This document shows positions 8,870-18,553 of a DNA stretch of 64,000 nucleotides, piece by piece. Origin of the DNA: Winogradskyella eximia. Lineage in GTDB: Bacteria; Bacteroidota; Bacteroidia; Flavobacteriales; Flavobacteriaceae. How positions within the stretch are numbered: position 1 is the first letter of the stretch; every line of letters begins with the position of its first letter. A program made the position numbers and the translations under genes. The notes beneath the pieces are model-generated. The model ran no database searches and was not told where the DNA came from. It worked only from the letters and a program-made list of their open reading frames with translations. Where the stretch lies: NCBI RefSeq assembly GCF_003386165.1, contig NZ_QRDV01000007.1, positions 1 through 64,000 on the forward strand. Reading direction: 5' to 3'.

Positions 8870-10135
8870 TTATGTTTTCTGCTTTTTCTTTTTAGCTGCA
8901 GGAAACAATACATTATTCAATATCAATCGGTATCCTGGAGATGTAGGATGTAAATCTAATTCTGTTTTTGGATCACCTACGCGATGTGTATAATCTTCAG
9001 GATCATGACCACCATAAAAGGTAAAAAAGCCTTTTCCCTTTATACCATGAATATATTTAGCTTCTCCATTCGTTTTATTTTCACCCATAACTAAAACATT
9101 CGATTTTATTTGGTCTCTTGTAAATGACGTTGTTTGTCCCATAAATCCTTTAACTAATGCCGTATGATTTTGGGTTAACATAGACGGAATTGGATCCCAT
9201 TTTGCAGAATATTCCATTAAAGAAAAATAATCTGTTGTCTTAGGGATTTTACGTTTCTGAGTCATATCTATTGATGAAAACTCATAAACATTTGGACTTC
9301 TCTCCAAAATATAGTCTTTAAATGCGAAGGTTTTAGAATAATCAATTTTATTCTGATACGCAGCATCACTACCATCACCATCAAACATTGGTTCACAAAT
9401 ATCTACACCTTCTGCAGACAAGGCTATATCAAAACTATCAGTTGCCGAACACATGGCAAACATAAATCCTCCACCAACTACATAATCTCGTATTTTAAGG
9501 GCTACATCTAATTTTTCATCTGACACTTTATTATAACCCAATCGTTTTGCTAAATCTTCTGCACTCTTCTTTTCTTCAATATACCAAGCTGCAGAACGAT
9601 ACGCTCTATAAAATTTTCCGTATTGACCTGTAAAATCTTCATGATGTAAGTGCAACCAATCATAGAGTAACAATTCATCTTTTAAAACTTCTTCATCATA
9701 AATGGTTTCATAAGGAATTTCAGCATATGTTAAAACCATGGTTACTGCATCGTCCCAAGGTTGCTTACCATTAGGTGTATAAACTGCAATTTTTGGTGCT
9801 TTTTCTAATACAACAGCTTCTTGGTTTACTGAAGGACTAGCAATGTCTTCTAGTATTTGAGCGGCTTTAGCATCTGAAATTACTTCAAAAGATACTCCTC
9901 TAATCTGACATTCGCGCTGAATAATTTCGGCATCTGGCAATAAGAAAGAACCTCCTCTGTAATTGAGTAACCATTTTACTTTAAGTTCTCGCTCTAAAGT
10001 CCAAAATGTAACTCCATAAGCTTTAAGATGATTTTTTTGTGTATCAGCATCCATTGGAATAAGGATATAGGATGCATAGGTATTCGCACTTAAGAATAGT
10101 GTGAAAATTATAAAAAATATTTTTTTCAAGGTCAT
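8870..10135 (-). CDS. Secreted conserved Bacteroidota protein (often labelled asparagine synthetase B)
   Basis: An exported protein of 421 residues counted from MTLKKIFF. That start gives a clean signal peptide ending in NTYA; an ATG eight codons earlier (10159) would place charged residues in front and is less likely. I see no asparagine synthetase features: no N-terminal catalytic Cys and no PP-loop SGGxDS. The database label for such proteins is therefore doubtful. The middle and end (GGGFMFAMCSATDSFDIAL, FYGGHDPEDYTHRVGD) resemble a class I glutamine-amidotransferase-like flavodoxin fold, and C/S/D/H-rich turns could be an active site. Function unknown. It ends in a basic tail (KKKKQKT). 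Confidence 0.7.
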   Translation of the reverse strand: MTLKKIFFIIFTLFLSANTYASYILIPMDADTQKNHLKAYGVTFWTLERELKVKWLLNYRGGSFLLPDAEIIQRECQIRGVSFEVISDAKAAQILEDIASPSVNQEAVVLEKAPKIAVYTPNGKQPWDDAVTMVLTYAEIPYETIYDEEVLKDELLLYDWLHLHHEDFTGQYGKFYRAYRSAAWYIEEKKSAEDLAKRLGYNKVSDEKLDVALKIRDYVVGGGFMFAMCSATDSFDIALSAEGVDICEPMFDGDGSDAAYQNKIDYSKTFAFKDYILERSPNVYEFSSIDMTQKRKIPKTTDYFSLMEYSAKWDPIPSMLTQNHTALVKGFMGQTTSFTRDQIKSNVLVMGENKTNGEAKYIHGIKGKGFFTFYGGHDPEDYTHRVGDPKTELDLHPTSPGYRLILNNVLFPAAKKKKQKT

Positions 10136-10272
10136 AAATTTAGAACGAAATATAACCAATTTTTAGTCTGTATAGACTTAATTTAATATTCTTTTAAGAC
10201 CAATTGGTTAGAATAAAATATAGAAATGTTTATCTAAACTACATTCTAGCTTTTAATAATTAAGACTAAAAC

Positions 10273-11307
10273 TTAATCTAATTGCGTCTCATTTCCAGAA
10301 AGTAAACTAGCTATAATTTTGGTCCCTTGAAACTGTTCTAAAATAATTTTGATAAAAACCGTTATCGGAATTGCCATTATTAATCCTGGAATTCCCCAAA
10401 GAAAACCCCAAAACATCAACATTACTAAAACTGCAATAACGTTAATGGAGAACGATTTCCCCATAAAAATTGGTTCTAAAATAGCACCAAAAGTAACTTG
10501 AACCATAGAGATTGCAAAAATAAAGAAGAATAGCGTACTCGTTGGATCTAACTCTACAAAAGCAAAAATAGACAACAAAATAACAGAAACAAATGAGCCT
10601 ACCATTTGTACAAAATTAATGGCAAAGGCAAATAATCCCCAAAAAATAGGAAAACTTACATCGAAAAACACACACATTAAACCAGTAAATAGACCTGTTA
10701 ATGCACTCACCAAAACCTTTACCTTAATGAATTTAATTAAGTCTTTCTCAATCTTCATAAAGGTCTTAACAGATGTGTGCTTTCGCTTAAGTAAAGTACT
10801 ATTTAATAATTTATGAACGTTAATAGACTCTGCCAACCAAAGTACTACAAAGAACACTGTCATTAATAAAGTAGTTAAAAACGAATTTAGAAAACCTATA
10901 GTTGATCCAAGATTTTCTTTCTGAAAGAACTGTCCTATAAAACTATGTTCTTGTTCAAATTCAATACCAAAATTATCAAGTAAATAGACCTTAAGATCAG
11001 CTAATTTTAGTTCAGCTTTAGCTAAAAATTCGGTATTATTTGCGAGTATTTGTCGGCTAGACAATTGTACCAATTCTATACCTATTTTTAAACCAATTGC
11101 AACCAACAATAAAACAATAATGATACTGAAAATTTTGGGTATGTTTCTACGTCCTAACCATCGCATTAAAGGTAAAAACAACAAAGCGATAAACATTGAA
11201 AAAATCAATGGAATAAATATAAAAGACAAGATCTTTAGTAGGTAGAAGACTAAAGGAACTACAATAATTAACAACAAAACGTTTGTTGTACGTCGTTGGT
11301 CTAACAT
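10273..11307 (-). CDS. AI-2E family transporter (PerM-like)
   Basis: A 344-residue inner-membrane protein with about eight hydrophobic segments and the family layout: two N-terminal hairpins, a soluble stretch at about 75-140, then a C-terminal block with GLMCVFFDVSFPIFWGLFAF and PIFMGKSFSINVIAVLVMLMFWGFLWGIPGLIMAIP. Family members export autoinducer-2 or act as Na+/H+ antiporters; the substrate here is unknown. The minus strand has a TATCTTTG element at 11346-11339, just upstream, with no clear -33 partner. Confidence 0.85.
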   Translation of the reverse strand: MLDQRRTTNVLLLIIVVPLVFYLLKILSFIFIPLIFSMFIALLFLPLMRWLGRRNIPKIFSIIIVLLLVAIGLKIGIELVQLSSRQILANNTEFLAKAELKLADLKVYLLDNFGIEFEQEHSFIGQFFQKENLGSTIGFLNSFLTTLLMTVFFVVLWLAESINVHKLLNSTLLKRKHTSVKTFMKIEKDLIKFIKVKVLVSALTGLFTGLMCVFFDVSFPIFWGLFAFAINFVQMVGSFVSVILLSIFAFVELDPTSTLFFFIFAISMVQVTFGAILEPIFMGKSFSINVIAVLVMLMFWGFLWGIPGLIMAIPITVFIKIILEQFQGTKIIASLLSGNETQLD

Positions 11308-11381
11308 GAGGTAAATTTGGTTTTAAACAGTACGTTTACAAAGATAAGTTAAAATTCAGTTCTTTATTCTTTAAAAAGCTA

Positions 11382-12914
11382 TTAAAAAGGTACACCATCG
11401 TCTTCTGGCCCTCCAAAAGCATCTGATGGAGATGGGAAACTATTTGGTTGAAATGTATTGTCATTAGGAGATTCATTCATTTTAGAATGGAATTCTCCAA
11501 AAGGTGTATCAAAATCGTCTAAATTATCAAACTTACCTAAGTGACCGATGAACTTTAATCTAATATTTTCTAGTCCACCATTTCTATGCTTTGCAACAAT
11601 AAACTCACCTTGTCCTGCAGTTGGTGAGCGTTCTTCATCATCCCATTCGTCAATTTTATAATATTCTGGTCTATAAATAAATGATACAATATCGGCATCT
11701 TGCTCAATCGCACCAGATTCACGTAAATCTGATAAAAGTGGCCTTTTACTTCCTCCACGCGTTTCAACAGCACGCGATAATTGTGATAATGCAATTACAG
11801 GAATACTTAATTCTTTTGCCAAAGCCTTAAGGTTACGAGAAATCATGGAAATTTCTTGTTCACGATTACCACCTTTTTGACTTCCACCTGCTGTCATTAA
11901 TTGCAAATAATCAATCATTATCATCTTAATACCATATTGAGATGCTAAACGACGTGCTTTTGCTCTTAAATCGAAAATGGATAATGAAGGAGTATCATCA
12001 ATAAATAAAGGTGCCGTTTCTAATGTTTTTACTTTAACATTAAGTTGCTCCCACTCGTGTTTTTCAAGTTTACCTGTTCTAAGTTTTTCTGAAGACAACC
12101 CAGTTTCACTAGAAATTAAACGTGTTATTAATTGCACTGAGGACATTTCTAATGAAAAGAAAGCTACAGGAGTATTACTATTTACAGCAACATTACGAGC
12201 CATTGTTAACGTAAATGCGGTTTTACCCATACCAGGACGTGCAGCCACAATTACTAAATCACTAGGTTGCCAACCAGACGTTAACTTATCTAATTTATCA
12301 AAACCAGAAGGAATTCCACTCATTCCTTCTTTATTAGAAATCTCTTCAATTTTCTTTTTAGCCTGAATAACTAAACTCTGAGCAGATTCTGTAGATTTCT
12401 TTACGTTACCTTGAGTAACTTCATACAATTTAGCTTCAGCTGTATCTAATAAATCAAAAACATCTCTAGTTTCATCATAAGCTTCTTCAATAATTTCGTT
12501 TGAAATTTTAATTAAACTACGTTGAATATATTTTTGAAGAATTATACGTGCATGAAACTCAATATGCGCAGAAGAAGACACACGTTGCGTTAAAGAAATC
12601 AGATAAAAATCGCCTCCAATTAAATCTAATTTTTGATCTTTCTTTAATTGACTAGAAACGGTTAATAAGTCTACAGGCTCTGAGTTTTCAAACAACTTAA
12701 AAATAGCCTCAAAGATATGTTTGTGAGCCTCTTTGTAAAATGCATCCGGACTTAAAATATCAATAACTTCGTCTACACCCTTTTTATCAATCATCATAGC
12801 ACCCAACACAACCTCTTCTAAATCAGGTGCTTGAGGTGGTATTTTACCTTTTTCTAGGCTAATAATTGTGCCTTTATCTACTTTGTAGCCTTGTATTGGA
12901 TTAGGTTGTTTCAT
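11382..12914 (-). CDS. dnaB: Replicative DNA helicase DnaB
   Basis: The hexameric helicase that unwinds DNA ahead of the replisome. From the ATG at 12914 it has 510 residues. A second ATG three codons upstream (12923) is possible, but it overlaps a TACTTTTG promoter-like element (12928-12921). Numbered from 12923: N-terminal domain 30-135, linker, RecA-like ATPase with Walker A GMGKT at 231-235, Walker B MIMIDYLQLM, and SDLRESGAIEQDAD. The last residues, PEDDGVPF, look like the acidic, Phe-ending tip of single-strand binding proteins, an unusual feature (see findings). No intein is present. Confidence 0.95.
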   Translation of the reverse strand: MKQPNPIQGYKVDKGTIISLEKGKIPPQAPDLEEVVLGAMMIDKKGVDEVIDILSPDAFYKEAHKHIFEAIFKLFENSEPVDLLTVSSQLKKDQKLDLIGGDFYLISLTQRVSSSAHIEFHARIILQKYIQRSLIKISNEIIEEAYDETRDVFDLLDTAEAKLYEVTQGNVKKSTESAQSLVIQAKKKIEEISNKEGMSGIPSGFDKLDKLTSGWQPSDLVIVAARPGMGKTAFTLTMARNVAVNSNTPVAFFSLEMSSVQLITRLISSETGLSSEKLRTGKLEKHEWEQLNVKVKTLETAPLFIDDTPSLSIFDLRAKARRLASQYGIKMIMIDYLQLMTAGGSQKGGNREQEISMISRNLKALAKELSIPVIALSQLSRAVETRGGSKRPLLSDLRESGAIEQDADIVSFIYRPEYYKIDEWDDEERSPTAGQGEFIVAKHRNGGLENIRLKFIGHLGKFDNLDDFDTPFGEFHSKMNESPNDNTFQPNSFPSPSDAFGGPEDDGVPF

Positions 12915-13027
12915 AAGTAACAAAAGTAGTTAAATAGTGTTGAGAAAATAGCCTTGATTGATTTACAATCTTAACATGTCTTCAACAATTTAACTGTTAA
13001 TAACTTGATTTTATTGTTAATAGTGCC

Positions 13028-13062
13028 AAAAAAAACCGAAGTTAAAACTTCAGTTTTTTTTA
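13028..13062 (-). terminator. Terminator of accA
   Basis: On the minus strand GAAGT-TTTA-ACTTC, extended by further pairs (ACTGAAGT/ACTTCGGT), is followed by eight Ts. It lies about 20 bases after the accA stop at 13083. A-rich flanks on both sides make it a possible two-way terminator. Confidence 0.8.
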
Positions 13063-13082
13063 GTTCCTTATGTTTAGTGGAT

Positions 13083-14036
13083 TTAATCTTTGTAGACTCC
13101 CATTTGATCGTATTTTTCCATACGTTGGTTCACTAAATCTTTTGGTGATAAGTTTTTAAGCTCTTCATAAGACTTCTCAATAGCATCTTTTACAGCTGAA
13201 AATGTTTTTTCTCTATCTGTATGTGCACCACCAAGAGGTTCTTTTATAATTTGATCCACAAGTTTCATGCGTTTCATATCTTTTGCTGTTAACTTTAAAG
13301 CTTCAGCAGCCTGTTCTTTATACTCCCAGCTTCTCCATAAAATAGATGAACACGATTCTGGTGAAATTACAGAATACCATGTATTTTCTAACATCATTAC
13401 ACGGTCTCCTACTCCAATACCTAATGCTCCACCAGATGCTCCTTCACCAATAATGATGGTAATAATTGGAACTTTAAGACGTGCCATTTCTAAAATGTTT
13501 CTGGCAATAGCTTCTCCTTGTCCTCGTTCTTCTGCTTCTAAACCAGGATATGCACCTGGTGTATCTATTAAAGTAACAACAGGTATTCCGAATTTCTCAG
13601 CAGATTTCATTAAACGTAACGCTTTACGATAACCTTCTGGATTAGACATTCCGAAATTTCGGTATTGTCTTGTTTTGGTATTAAAACCTTTTTGTTGACC
13701 AATAAACATATACGATTGGTCACCTATTTTACCTAAACCACCAATCATGGCTTTATCGTCCTTTACATTTCTATCTCCATGTAGTTCTAAAAAAGTATCT
13801 CCACAGAGTGCTTTAATATGATCTAATGTATAAGGTCTGTTTGGGTGTCTAGACAGCTGAACACGTTGCCAAGCTGTAAGATTTTTATAGATATTCTTTT
13901 TAGTTTCAGCTAACTTTTTATCTATCTGTTTACAGGTTTCAGTAACATCTACATCACTTTCTTTTCCTATAATCTGACATTTATCTAGCTGCTCTTCTAA
14001 TTCTTTTATTGGTAATTCAAACTCTAAATATTCCAT
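13083..14036 (-). CDS. accA: Acetyl-CoA carboxylase carboxyltransferase subunit alpha
   Basis: Transfers CO2 from biotin to acetyl-CoA, with AccD, in the first step of fatty acid synthesis. The 317 residues match the usual length. Signatures include the N-terminal coiled stretch ([17 protein letters not shown]), [14 protein letters not shown], the oxyanion-hole region [16 protein letters not shown], and [13 protein letters not shown]. accD is not in the window. The minus strand has TAGGTTTG (14078-14071), a fair -7 element, 35 bases before the start. Single gene with its own terminator. Confidence 0.96.
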   Translation of the reverse strand: MEYLEFELPIKELEEQLDKCQIIGKESDVDVTETCKQIDKKLAETKKNIYKNLTAWQRVQLSRHPNRPYTLDHIKALCGDTFLELHGDRNVKDDKAMIGGLGKIGDQSYMFIGQQKGFNTKTRQYRNFGMSNPEGYRKALRLMKSAEKFGIPVVTLIDTPGAYPGLEAEERGQGEAIARNILEMARLKVPIITIIIGEGASGGALGIGVGDRVMMLENTWYSVISPESCSSILWRSWEYKEQAAEALKLTAKDMKRMKLVDQIIKEPLGGAHTDREKTFSAVKDAIEKSYEELKNLSPKDLVNQRMEKYDQMGVYKD

Positions 14037-14179
14037 ACAATTTGAAGTTGTTTTTTGTTTAGTTAGTTTACAAACCTACGGCTTCTAAATTTATTTCTAA
14101 TCACTAAATTTACAGTAAGTTTTCTTATTGCGGATACAAAAATACAGATTATATAAGAAAATATAAAGACTTTAATCTG

Positions 14180-15079
14180 TTATACTTTTAGTTTGCCTTT
14201 CCTAATCTTATAATTTTTAAAAACTGCATCAAATAAAACTGTGATTAACACAAGAATAGCTCCTATATAAAATTGAGGAGACATCTTTTCTGTTTCTGGA
14301 AATAAAAATAAAGCTATTGCAATTCCGTATAGCGGCTCTAAGTTATAACTTAAAATAACCGTAAATGGACTTATATAACGCATTACATCTACAGAACCAA
14401 TAAATGCATATGCTGTACAGATAGATGCTAAAATGAATAAATACATCCAATCTGAATTTGATAATGTAAAGAACTCCGCATTGAATGTTTTACCTGACAA
14501 TAAAATAAAAACCGTTAAAAAAAGCACTCCACTTATAAACTCGTAAAACGAAATAACCGTGGCATTATGTTTCTCAATAAAACGACCATTAATAACTGCA
14601 AATAAAGTAGAAAATAAAGCTGAAAACAGTCCCAAAATAATGCCGTTAACATAACCCATCTCGCTACTGGTGATTAAAACCACTCCAAATACTACTATAA
14701 TACCAAAGATAATTTCGTAGCCTAAAATACGTCGTTTAAAAAATAAAGGCTCAATGAACGAAGCAAAAAAGGCACCTGAAGAAAACATTGCCAAAGCTAT
14801 AGAAACGTTAGCTTGATTGATAGCTTCAAAAAAGGTAATCCAATGTAGCGCTATAATAACGCCTGCTGCTGAAAACTGCAAAAATGTTTTTTTTGAAATT
14901 TTTATGTTAATCCTTACAATTTTTATGTAAACAAACATTAAAATTCCAGCGATAGCCATTCTATACCACACCAACTCAAGAGCACCAATAGTAATTAACT
15001 CACCTAATATAGCGGTGAAGCCAGCAATTAAAACTAGAAAGTGTAAATGTAAGTAATGCTTTAGTTTAGCGTTTGGCAT
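14180..15079 (-). CDS. DMT-family transporter (EamA domains)
   Basis: A 299-residue inner-membrane protein with about ten hydrophobic helices in two EamA repeats (about 10-140 and 155-290); the second ends YIGAILVLITVLFDAVFK. Drug/metabolite transporters of this kind export amino acids, nucleobases or other small molecules; the substrate cannot be read. Its start overlaps the end of the LptF/G-like gene by 14 bases, so the two are translated from one mRNA, but a shared task is not obvious. Confidence 0.85.
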   Translation of the reverse strand: MPNAKLKHYLHLHFLVLIAGFTAILGELITIGALELVWYRMAIAGILMFVYIKIVRINIKISKKTFLQFSAAGVIIALHWITFFEAINQANVSIALAMFSSGAFFASFIEPLFFKRRILGYEIIFGIIVVFGVVLITSSEMGYVNGIILGLFSALFSTLFAVINGRFIEKHNATVISFYEFISGVLFLTVFILLSGKTFNAEFFTLSNSDWMYLFILASICTAYAFIGSVDVMRYISPFTVILSYNLEPLYGIAIALFLFPETEKMSPQFYIGAILVLITVLFDAVFKNYKIRKGKLKV

Positions 15080-16142
15080 TTTGTAATAAGTATACCGCTA
15101 AAATACCAAATAATACATTAGGAAACCATACGGCTACAACTGCAGGAAGACTAGACTGACCAGCCATAACTCCAAACACCTTATCAAAGAATACATAAAT
15201 CATGGCAATAGAAATTCCTAAAGCGAGATTAACACCCATACCACCACGTCGTTTTACAGAAGATACTGCAACAGCTATAATTGTAAGAATAAAAATAGAT
15301 GTTGGTAAACTCCATTTTTTTAGTTTCACAACTTCATAACGACCAATATTTTTTGAGCCTTTTCTTTTTTCGGAAGCAATAAAATCTAGAAGCTCACCAT
15401 AGGGTTTGGTTTCTGCAGCATACTCTACAGGAGTTAAATCTTCGAGTTCAAATGGTAAATCCATTTGTATACGGTTTTCTTTTTCTACAGTTTCAACACC
15501 ATTGTCAAAAGAGCGCTTTATATAACGCGTAAGTTGGTAGGCGCTATCTTTATCTATAAAGCGAATATTATCAGCTAAAATTTTATACTTCAGCTCATTA
15601 CCTTCAAAATGTTCGTAAGTAAAGTTTTGACCCGAATTAGTTTTGGGACTAAAACTACTTACATAAATATAATCATTGTCATTAATTTGCTGATATACAT
15701 CTCTTGTTTGCTGAACGCTTTTATTCTTTCTTAAATACTTAAACTTGAATTCATTAAAGCCCTGACTAGCAATTGGTGCTAAATACATACCCAAAAACAT
15801 AGCAAAACTAGCAACAATAGTTGCACCTATTATATAAGGTCTTAAAAAGCGAGTAAATGAAACACCAGAACTTAAAAAAGCAACAATCTCAGTATTATTT
15901 GCCAATTTAGACGTAAACCATATCACTGACAGAAATAAAAATAACGGAAATAACAAATTGGCAAAATAAACGGTGAAATTTAAATAGTAAAAAGCGACCT
16001 CTCCAAATGGTGCATCATTTTCTATTATTCTACCTACTTTTTCTGCTAAATCTACAGTAATTCCGATAGGAACAAACAGCAATAACATCATTAAGAATGT
16101 AAACAAATACCGTTTTAATATGTACCAATCTAGGATTTTCAA
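15066..16142 (-). CDS. LptF/LptG family permease
   Basis: A 358-residue YjgP/YjgQ-type membrane protein of the LPS transport ABC exporter. The N-terminal part (MKILDWYILKRYLFTFLMML) begins three transmembrane segments, a periplasmic beta-rich domain spans about 125-265, and three more helices follow (ILTIIAVAVSS, NLALGISIAMIYVFF, PNVLFGILAVYLL). With LptB and a partner it would pull lipopolysaccharide from the inner membrane. The RYLFTF start and the domain order fit both LptF and LptG, so I give no symbol. It directly precedes, and overlaps, the EamA gene; tgt is 81 bases upstream on the same strand and may be co-transcribed. Confidence 0.88.
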   Translation of the reverse strand: MKILDWYILKRYLFTFLMMLLLFVPIGITVDLAEKVGRIIENDAPFGEVAFYYLNFTVYFANLLFPLFLFLSVIWFTSKLANNTEIVAFLSSGVSFTRFLRPYIIGATIVASFAMFLGMYLAPIASQGFNEFKFKYLRKNKSVQQTRDVYQQINDNDYIYVSSFSPKTNSGQNFTYEHFEGNELKYKILADNIRFIDKDSAYQLTRYIKRSFDNGVETVEKENRIQMDLPFELEDLTPVEYAAETKPYGELLDFIASEKRKGSKNIGRYEVVKLKKWSLPTSIFILTIIAVAVSSVKRRGGMGVNLALGISIAMIYVFFDKVFGVMAGQSSLPAVVAVWFPNVLFGILAVYLLQNAKR

Positions 16143-16223
16143 TTTTCTTATTTAGTTATTTATTCCTAAAGTTCAGCTAAGGAAATATTTAGTTATTTAA
16201 TCTTTCAAATTCAATTACAAACG

Positions 16224-17354
16224 CTACAAACGGTTATCCATTTGTTTTACCATTTTCTCTTTCCAAGCTCTAAAGTCACCTGCAATAATGTGTTTTCTTG
16301 CCTCTCTTGTTAACCAAAGATAAAATCCAAGATTATGAATAGTAGCTATTTGTTTTCCCAATAGTTCATTTACTGTAAATAAATGTCTTAAATAGGCTTT
16401 ACTATATTCTGTATCTACAAAAGTAATAGCCATTTCATCTATTGGAGAAAAATCATTAGCCCATTTTAAGTTTTTGATATTAATTGAGCCATGAGCTGTA
16501 AATAGCATACCGTTTCTGGCATTTCTAGTTGGCATAACACAATCAAACATATCTACACCTAACGCAATATTTTCTAATATATTGATTGGTGTACCAACTC
16601 CCATTAAATAACGTGGCTTATCTTCTGGTAAAATACTACAAACAACATCTGTCATAGCATACATTTCTTCTGCTGGTTCGCCTACAGAAAGTCCACCAAT
16701 AGCGTTACCTTCTGCACCTGCGTTTGCTATATATTCTGCAGATTGTTGTCTTAAATCTTTATAGGTACTTCCTTGAACAATCGGAAAAAATGTTTGATCG
16801 TAATCGTAAGTTAAAGGTGTCTTTTTCAGATGTGTTAAACAACGCTCTAACCAACGATGCGTCATATGCATAGAACGTTTTGCATAATTATAATCACATG
16901 GGTAAGGTGTGCACTCATCAAAAGCCATAATAATATCTGCTCCTATTTTACGCTGAACCTCCATCACATTTTCTGGTGTAAAAACATGGTAGCTACCATC
17001 TATGTGAGATTTAAACTTTACACCCTCTTCCTTAATCTTTCTGTTTGAAGACAAAGAGTATACTTGGTAACCACCAGAATCGGTTAAAATATTACGATCC
17101 CAATTCATAAATTTATGCAACCCACCTGCTTGCTCCAAAATTGGTGTTTGAGGTCTTAGATATAAATGATAGGTGTTTCCAAGAATAATATCTGGATTAA
17201 TATCATCTTTTAATTCTCTTTGATGCACTCCTTTTACAGAAGCTACAGTACCAACTGGCATAAAAATAGGAGTTTCTATAGTCCCGTGATCTGTAGTAAT
17301 AGATCCTGCTCTTGCCTTGGTTTGTTTATCGTTTGCTACTCTTTGAAATTTCAT
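16224..17354 (-). CDS. tgt: tRNA-guanine transglycosylase, zinc cysteines absent
   Basis: Exchanges guanine-34 for preQ1 in GUN-anticodon tRNAs, a step towards queuosine. 376 residues, normal length. Seen: D92 in TDSGGYQ (substrate-binding/acid-base), GGLSVGEP and D271 in FDCVMPTRNARNG (nucleophile). Bacterial enzymes normally have CxCxxC plus His for zinc, just after this. Here the aligned stretch PIDEMAITFVD has A309, T311 and D314 in place of the three Cys, while H340 (TIHNL) is kept. The rest of the catalytic core is intact, so I call it functional, and the zinc site is either lost or replaced. TATATTTG on the minus strand (17469-17462) is a probable -7 element. Confidence 0.93.
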   Translation of the reverse strand: MKFQRVANDKQTKARAGSITTDHGTIETPIFMPVGTVASVKGVHQRELKDDINPDIILGNTYHLYLRPQTPILEQAGGLHKFMNWDRNILTDSGGYQVYSLSSNRKIKEEGVKFKSHIDGSYHVFTPENVMEVQRKIGADIIMAFDECTPYPCDYNYAKRSMHMTHRWLERCLTHLKKTPLTYDYDQTFFPIVQGSTYKDLRQQSAEYIANAGAEGNAIGGLSVGEPAEEMYAMTDVVCSILPEDKPRYLMGVGTPINILENIALGVDMFDCVMPTRNARNGMLFTAHGSINIKNLKWANDFSPIDEMAITFVDTEYSKAYLRHLFTVNELLGKQIATIHNLGFYLWLTREARKHIIAGDFRAWKEKMVKQMDNRL

Positions 17355-17461
17355 GTGTTGTACTTATTGTTTTTCAGAAGACACATGTTGTTCGCTATTA
17401 ATCATTCCTTTTATCATTAATAATTTTGGCATGCTCGTTTCATGAATTGTAAGTCAGACGG

Positions 17462-17469
17462 CAAATATA
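17462..17469 (-). promoter_or_regulatory. -7 element upstream of tgt
   Basis: TATATTTG on the minus strand, 108 bases before the tgt start; no clear TTG at the expected distance. It lies in the 335-base gap between the divergent tgt and transketolase genes, which has no ORF and otherwise holds only the transketolase promoter. Confidence 0.4.
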
Positions 17470-17633
17470 AATAACTATATAAGATTCCTTCTTAAATTAA
17501 ATTTAAAAAATGGGCTTTTAAAATTTAGATGTAATGTTTTCAATTCACTTTTAAGATTTACGAATAGCTATTGGCATTTTCTACATATTGTTAGCAAATC
17601 ATCTATTTCGTTAATAAGTGCATCATTTCAACT

Positions 17634-17664
17634 TTTGAAAGACCTTAGTAAAAAGTTACTTTTG
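17634..17664 (+). promoter_or_regulatory. Transketolase operon promoter
   Basis: TTTG (17634-17637), 19 bases, TACTTTTG (17657-17664): a full match to the Bacteroidota pattern. The ATG at 17690 follows after 25 bases. Confidence 0.7.
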
Positions 17665-17689
17665 TAGCATAAAACTTAAGCAACATAAC

Positions 17690-18535
17690 ATGCCAAACAT
17701 TAAAGAATTAACTGATTTAACTACTCAAGTTCGTAGAGATATTATACGAATGGTACACAAAGTAAACTCTGGACATCCAGGTGGATCATTGGGCTGTGCC
17801 GAATTTTTTGTTTCACTTTATCAAGAGCTATTAGAAACCAAAGAAGGTTTTAATATGGATGGCATTGGAGAAGATTTATTCTTTCTTTCTAATGGTCATA
17901 TTTCACCAGTATACTATAGTGTATTGGCAAGATCTGGATATTTTCCTGTAGAAGAATTAAACACTTTTAGACTTTTAGACTCTAGACTACAAGGACACCC
18001 AACAACACATGAAGGTTTACCTGGAATAAGAATTGCTTCTGGCTCTCTTGGTCAAGGTATGTCTGTTGCAATTGGTGCAGCACAAGCTAAAAAATTAAAT
18101 AATGATAATCATTTAATTTATAGTCTTCATGGTGATGGTGAATTACAAGAAGGACAGAATTGGGAAGCTATAATGTATGCTTCGGCTAAAAAAGTGGACA
18201 ATCTAATTTCAACAATTGATTTAAACAAACAGCAAATCGATGGTTCAACAGACGATGTTTTACCTATGGGAAGTCTGAGAGCAAAATTTGAAGCTTTTGG
18301 TTGGACAGTATTAGATATTGAAAAAGGTAACGATATTGAAGCTATATTAAAAGGTATGGCTAAAGCAAAATCCTTAACGGGAAAAGGAAAACCTGTTTGT
18401 GTTTTATTACATACCGTAATGGGTAATGGTATCGATTTTATGATGCATACGCATGCTTGGCACGGAAAAGCACCAAACGATGAGCAGCTTGCTATCGGTT
18501 TAGCTCAAAACCCTGAAACTTTAGGAGATTATTAA
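17690..18535 (+). CDS. Transketolase, N-terminal (ThDP-binding) subunit
   Basis: A 281-residue protein equal to the first half of a full transketolase (about 650 residues). It contains HPGGSLG (substrate phosphate/ThDP region), LSNGHISPVYY, and the thiamin diphosphate/Mg motif GDGELQEG followed about 25 residues later by N. Together with the next gene, 18 bases downstream, it forms the split transketolase known from many bacteria. It moves two-carbon units in the pentose phosphate pathway. A role as a split DXS is unlikely because the order and motifs are those of transketolase. Confidence 0.93.
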   Translation: MPNIKELTDLTTQVRRDIIRMVHKVNSGHPGGSLGCAEFFVSLYQELLETKEGFNMDGIGEDLFFLSNGHISPVYYSVLARSGYFPVEELNTFRLLDSRLQGHPTTHEGLPGIRIASGSLGQGMSVAIGAAQAKKLNNDNHLIYSLHGDGELQEGQNWEAIMYASAKKVDNLISTIDLNKQQIDGSTDDVLPMGSLRAKFEAFGWTVLDIEKGNDIEAILKGMAKAKSLTGKGKPVCVLLHTVMGNGIDFMMHTHAWHGKAPNDEQLAIGLAQNPETLGDY

Positions 18536-18553
18536 TTACCAATCAAAAGAAAA

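Noticed and set aside
8870..10159. Asparagine synthetase B label for the secreted protein
   Set aside because: No N-terminal catalytic Cys and no PP-loop of asparagine synthetase; the chain has a signal peptide.
11977..12366. Forward 129-codon frame opposite dnaB
   Set aside because: It is antisense to a strongly conserved gene and shows no domain or leader; one of many such shadows, including those opposite accA and acnB.
12915..12923. ATG at 12923 as dnaB start
   Set aside because: Three codons upstream of MKQPNP and overlapping a promoter-like TACTTTTG; possible but less likely.
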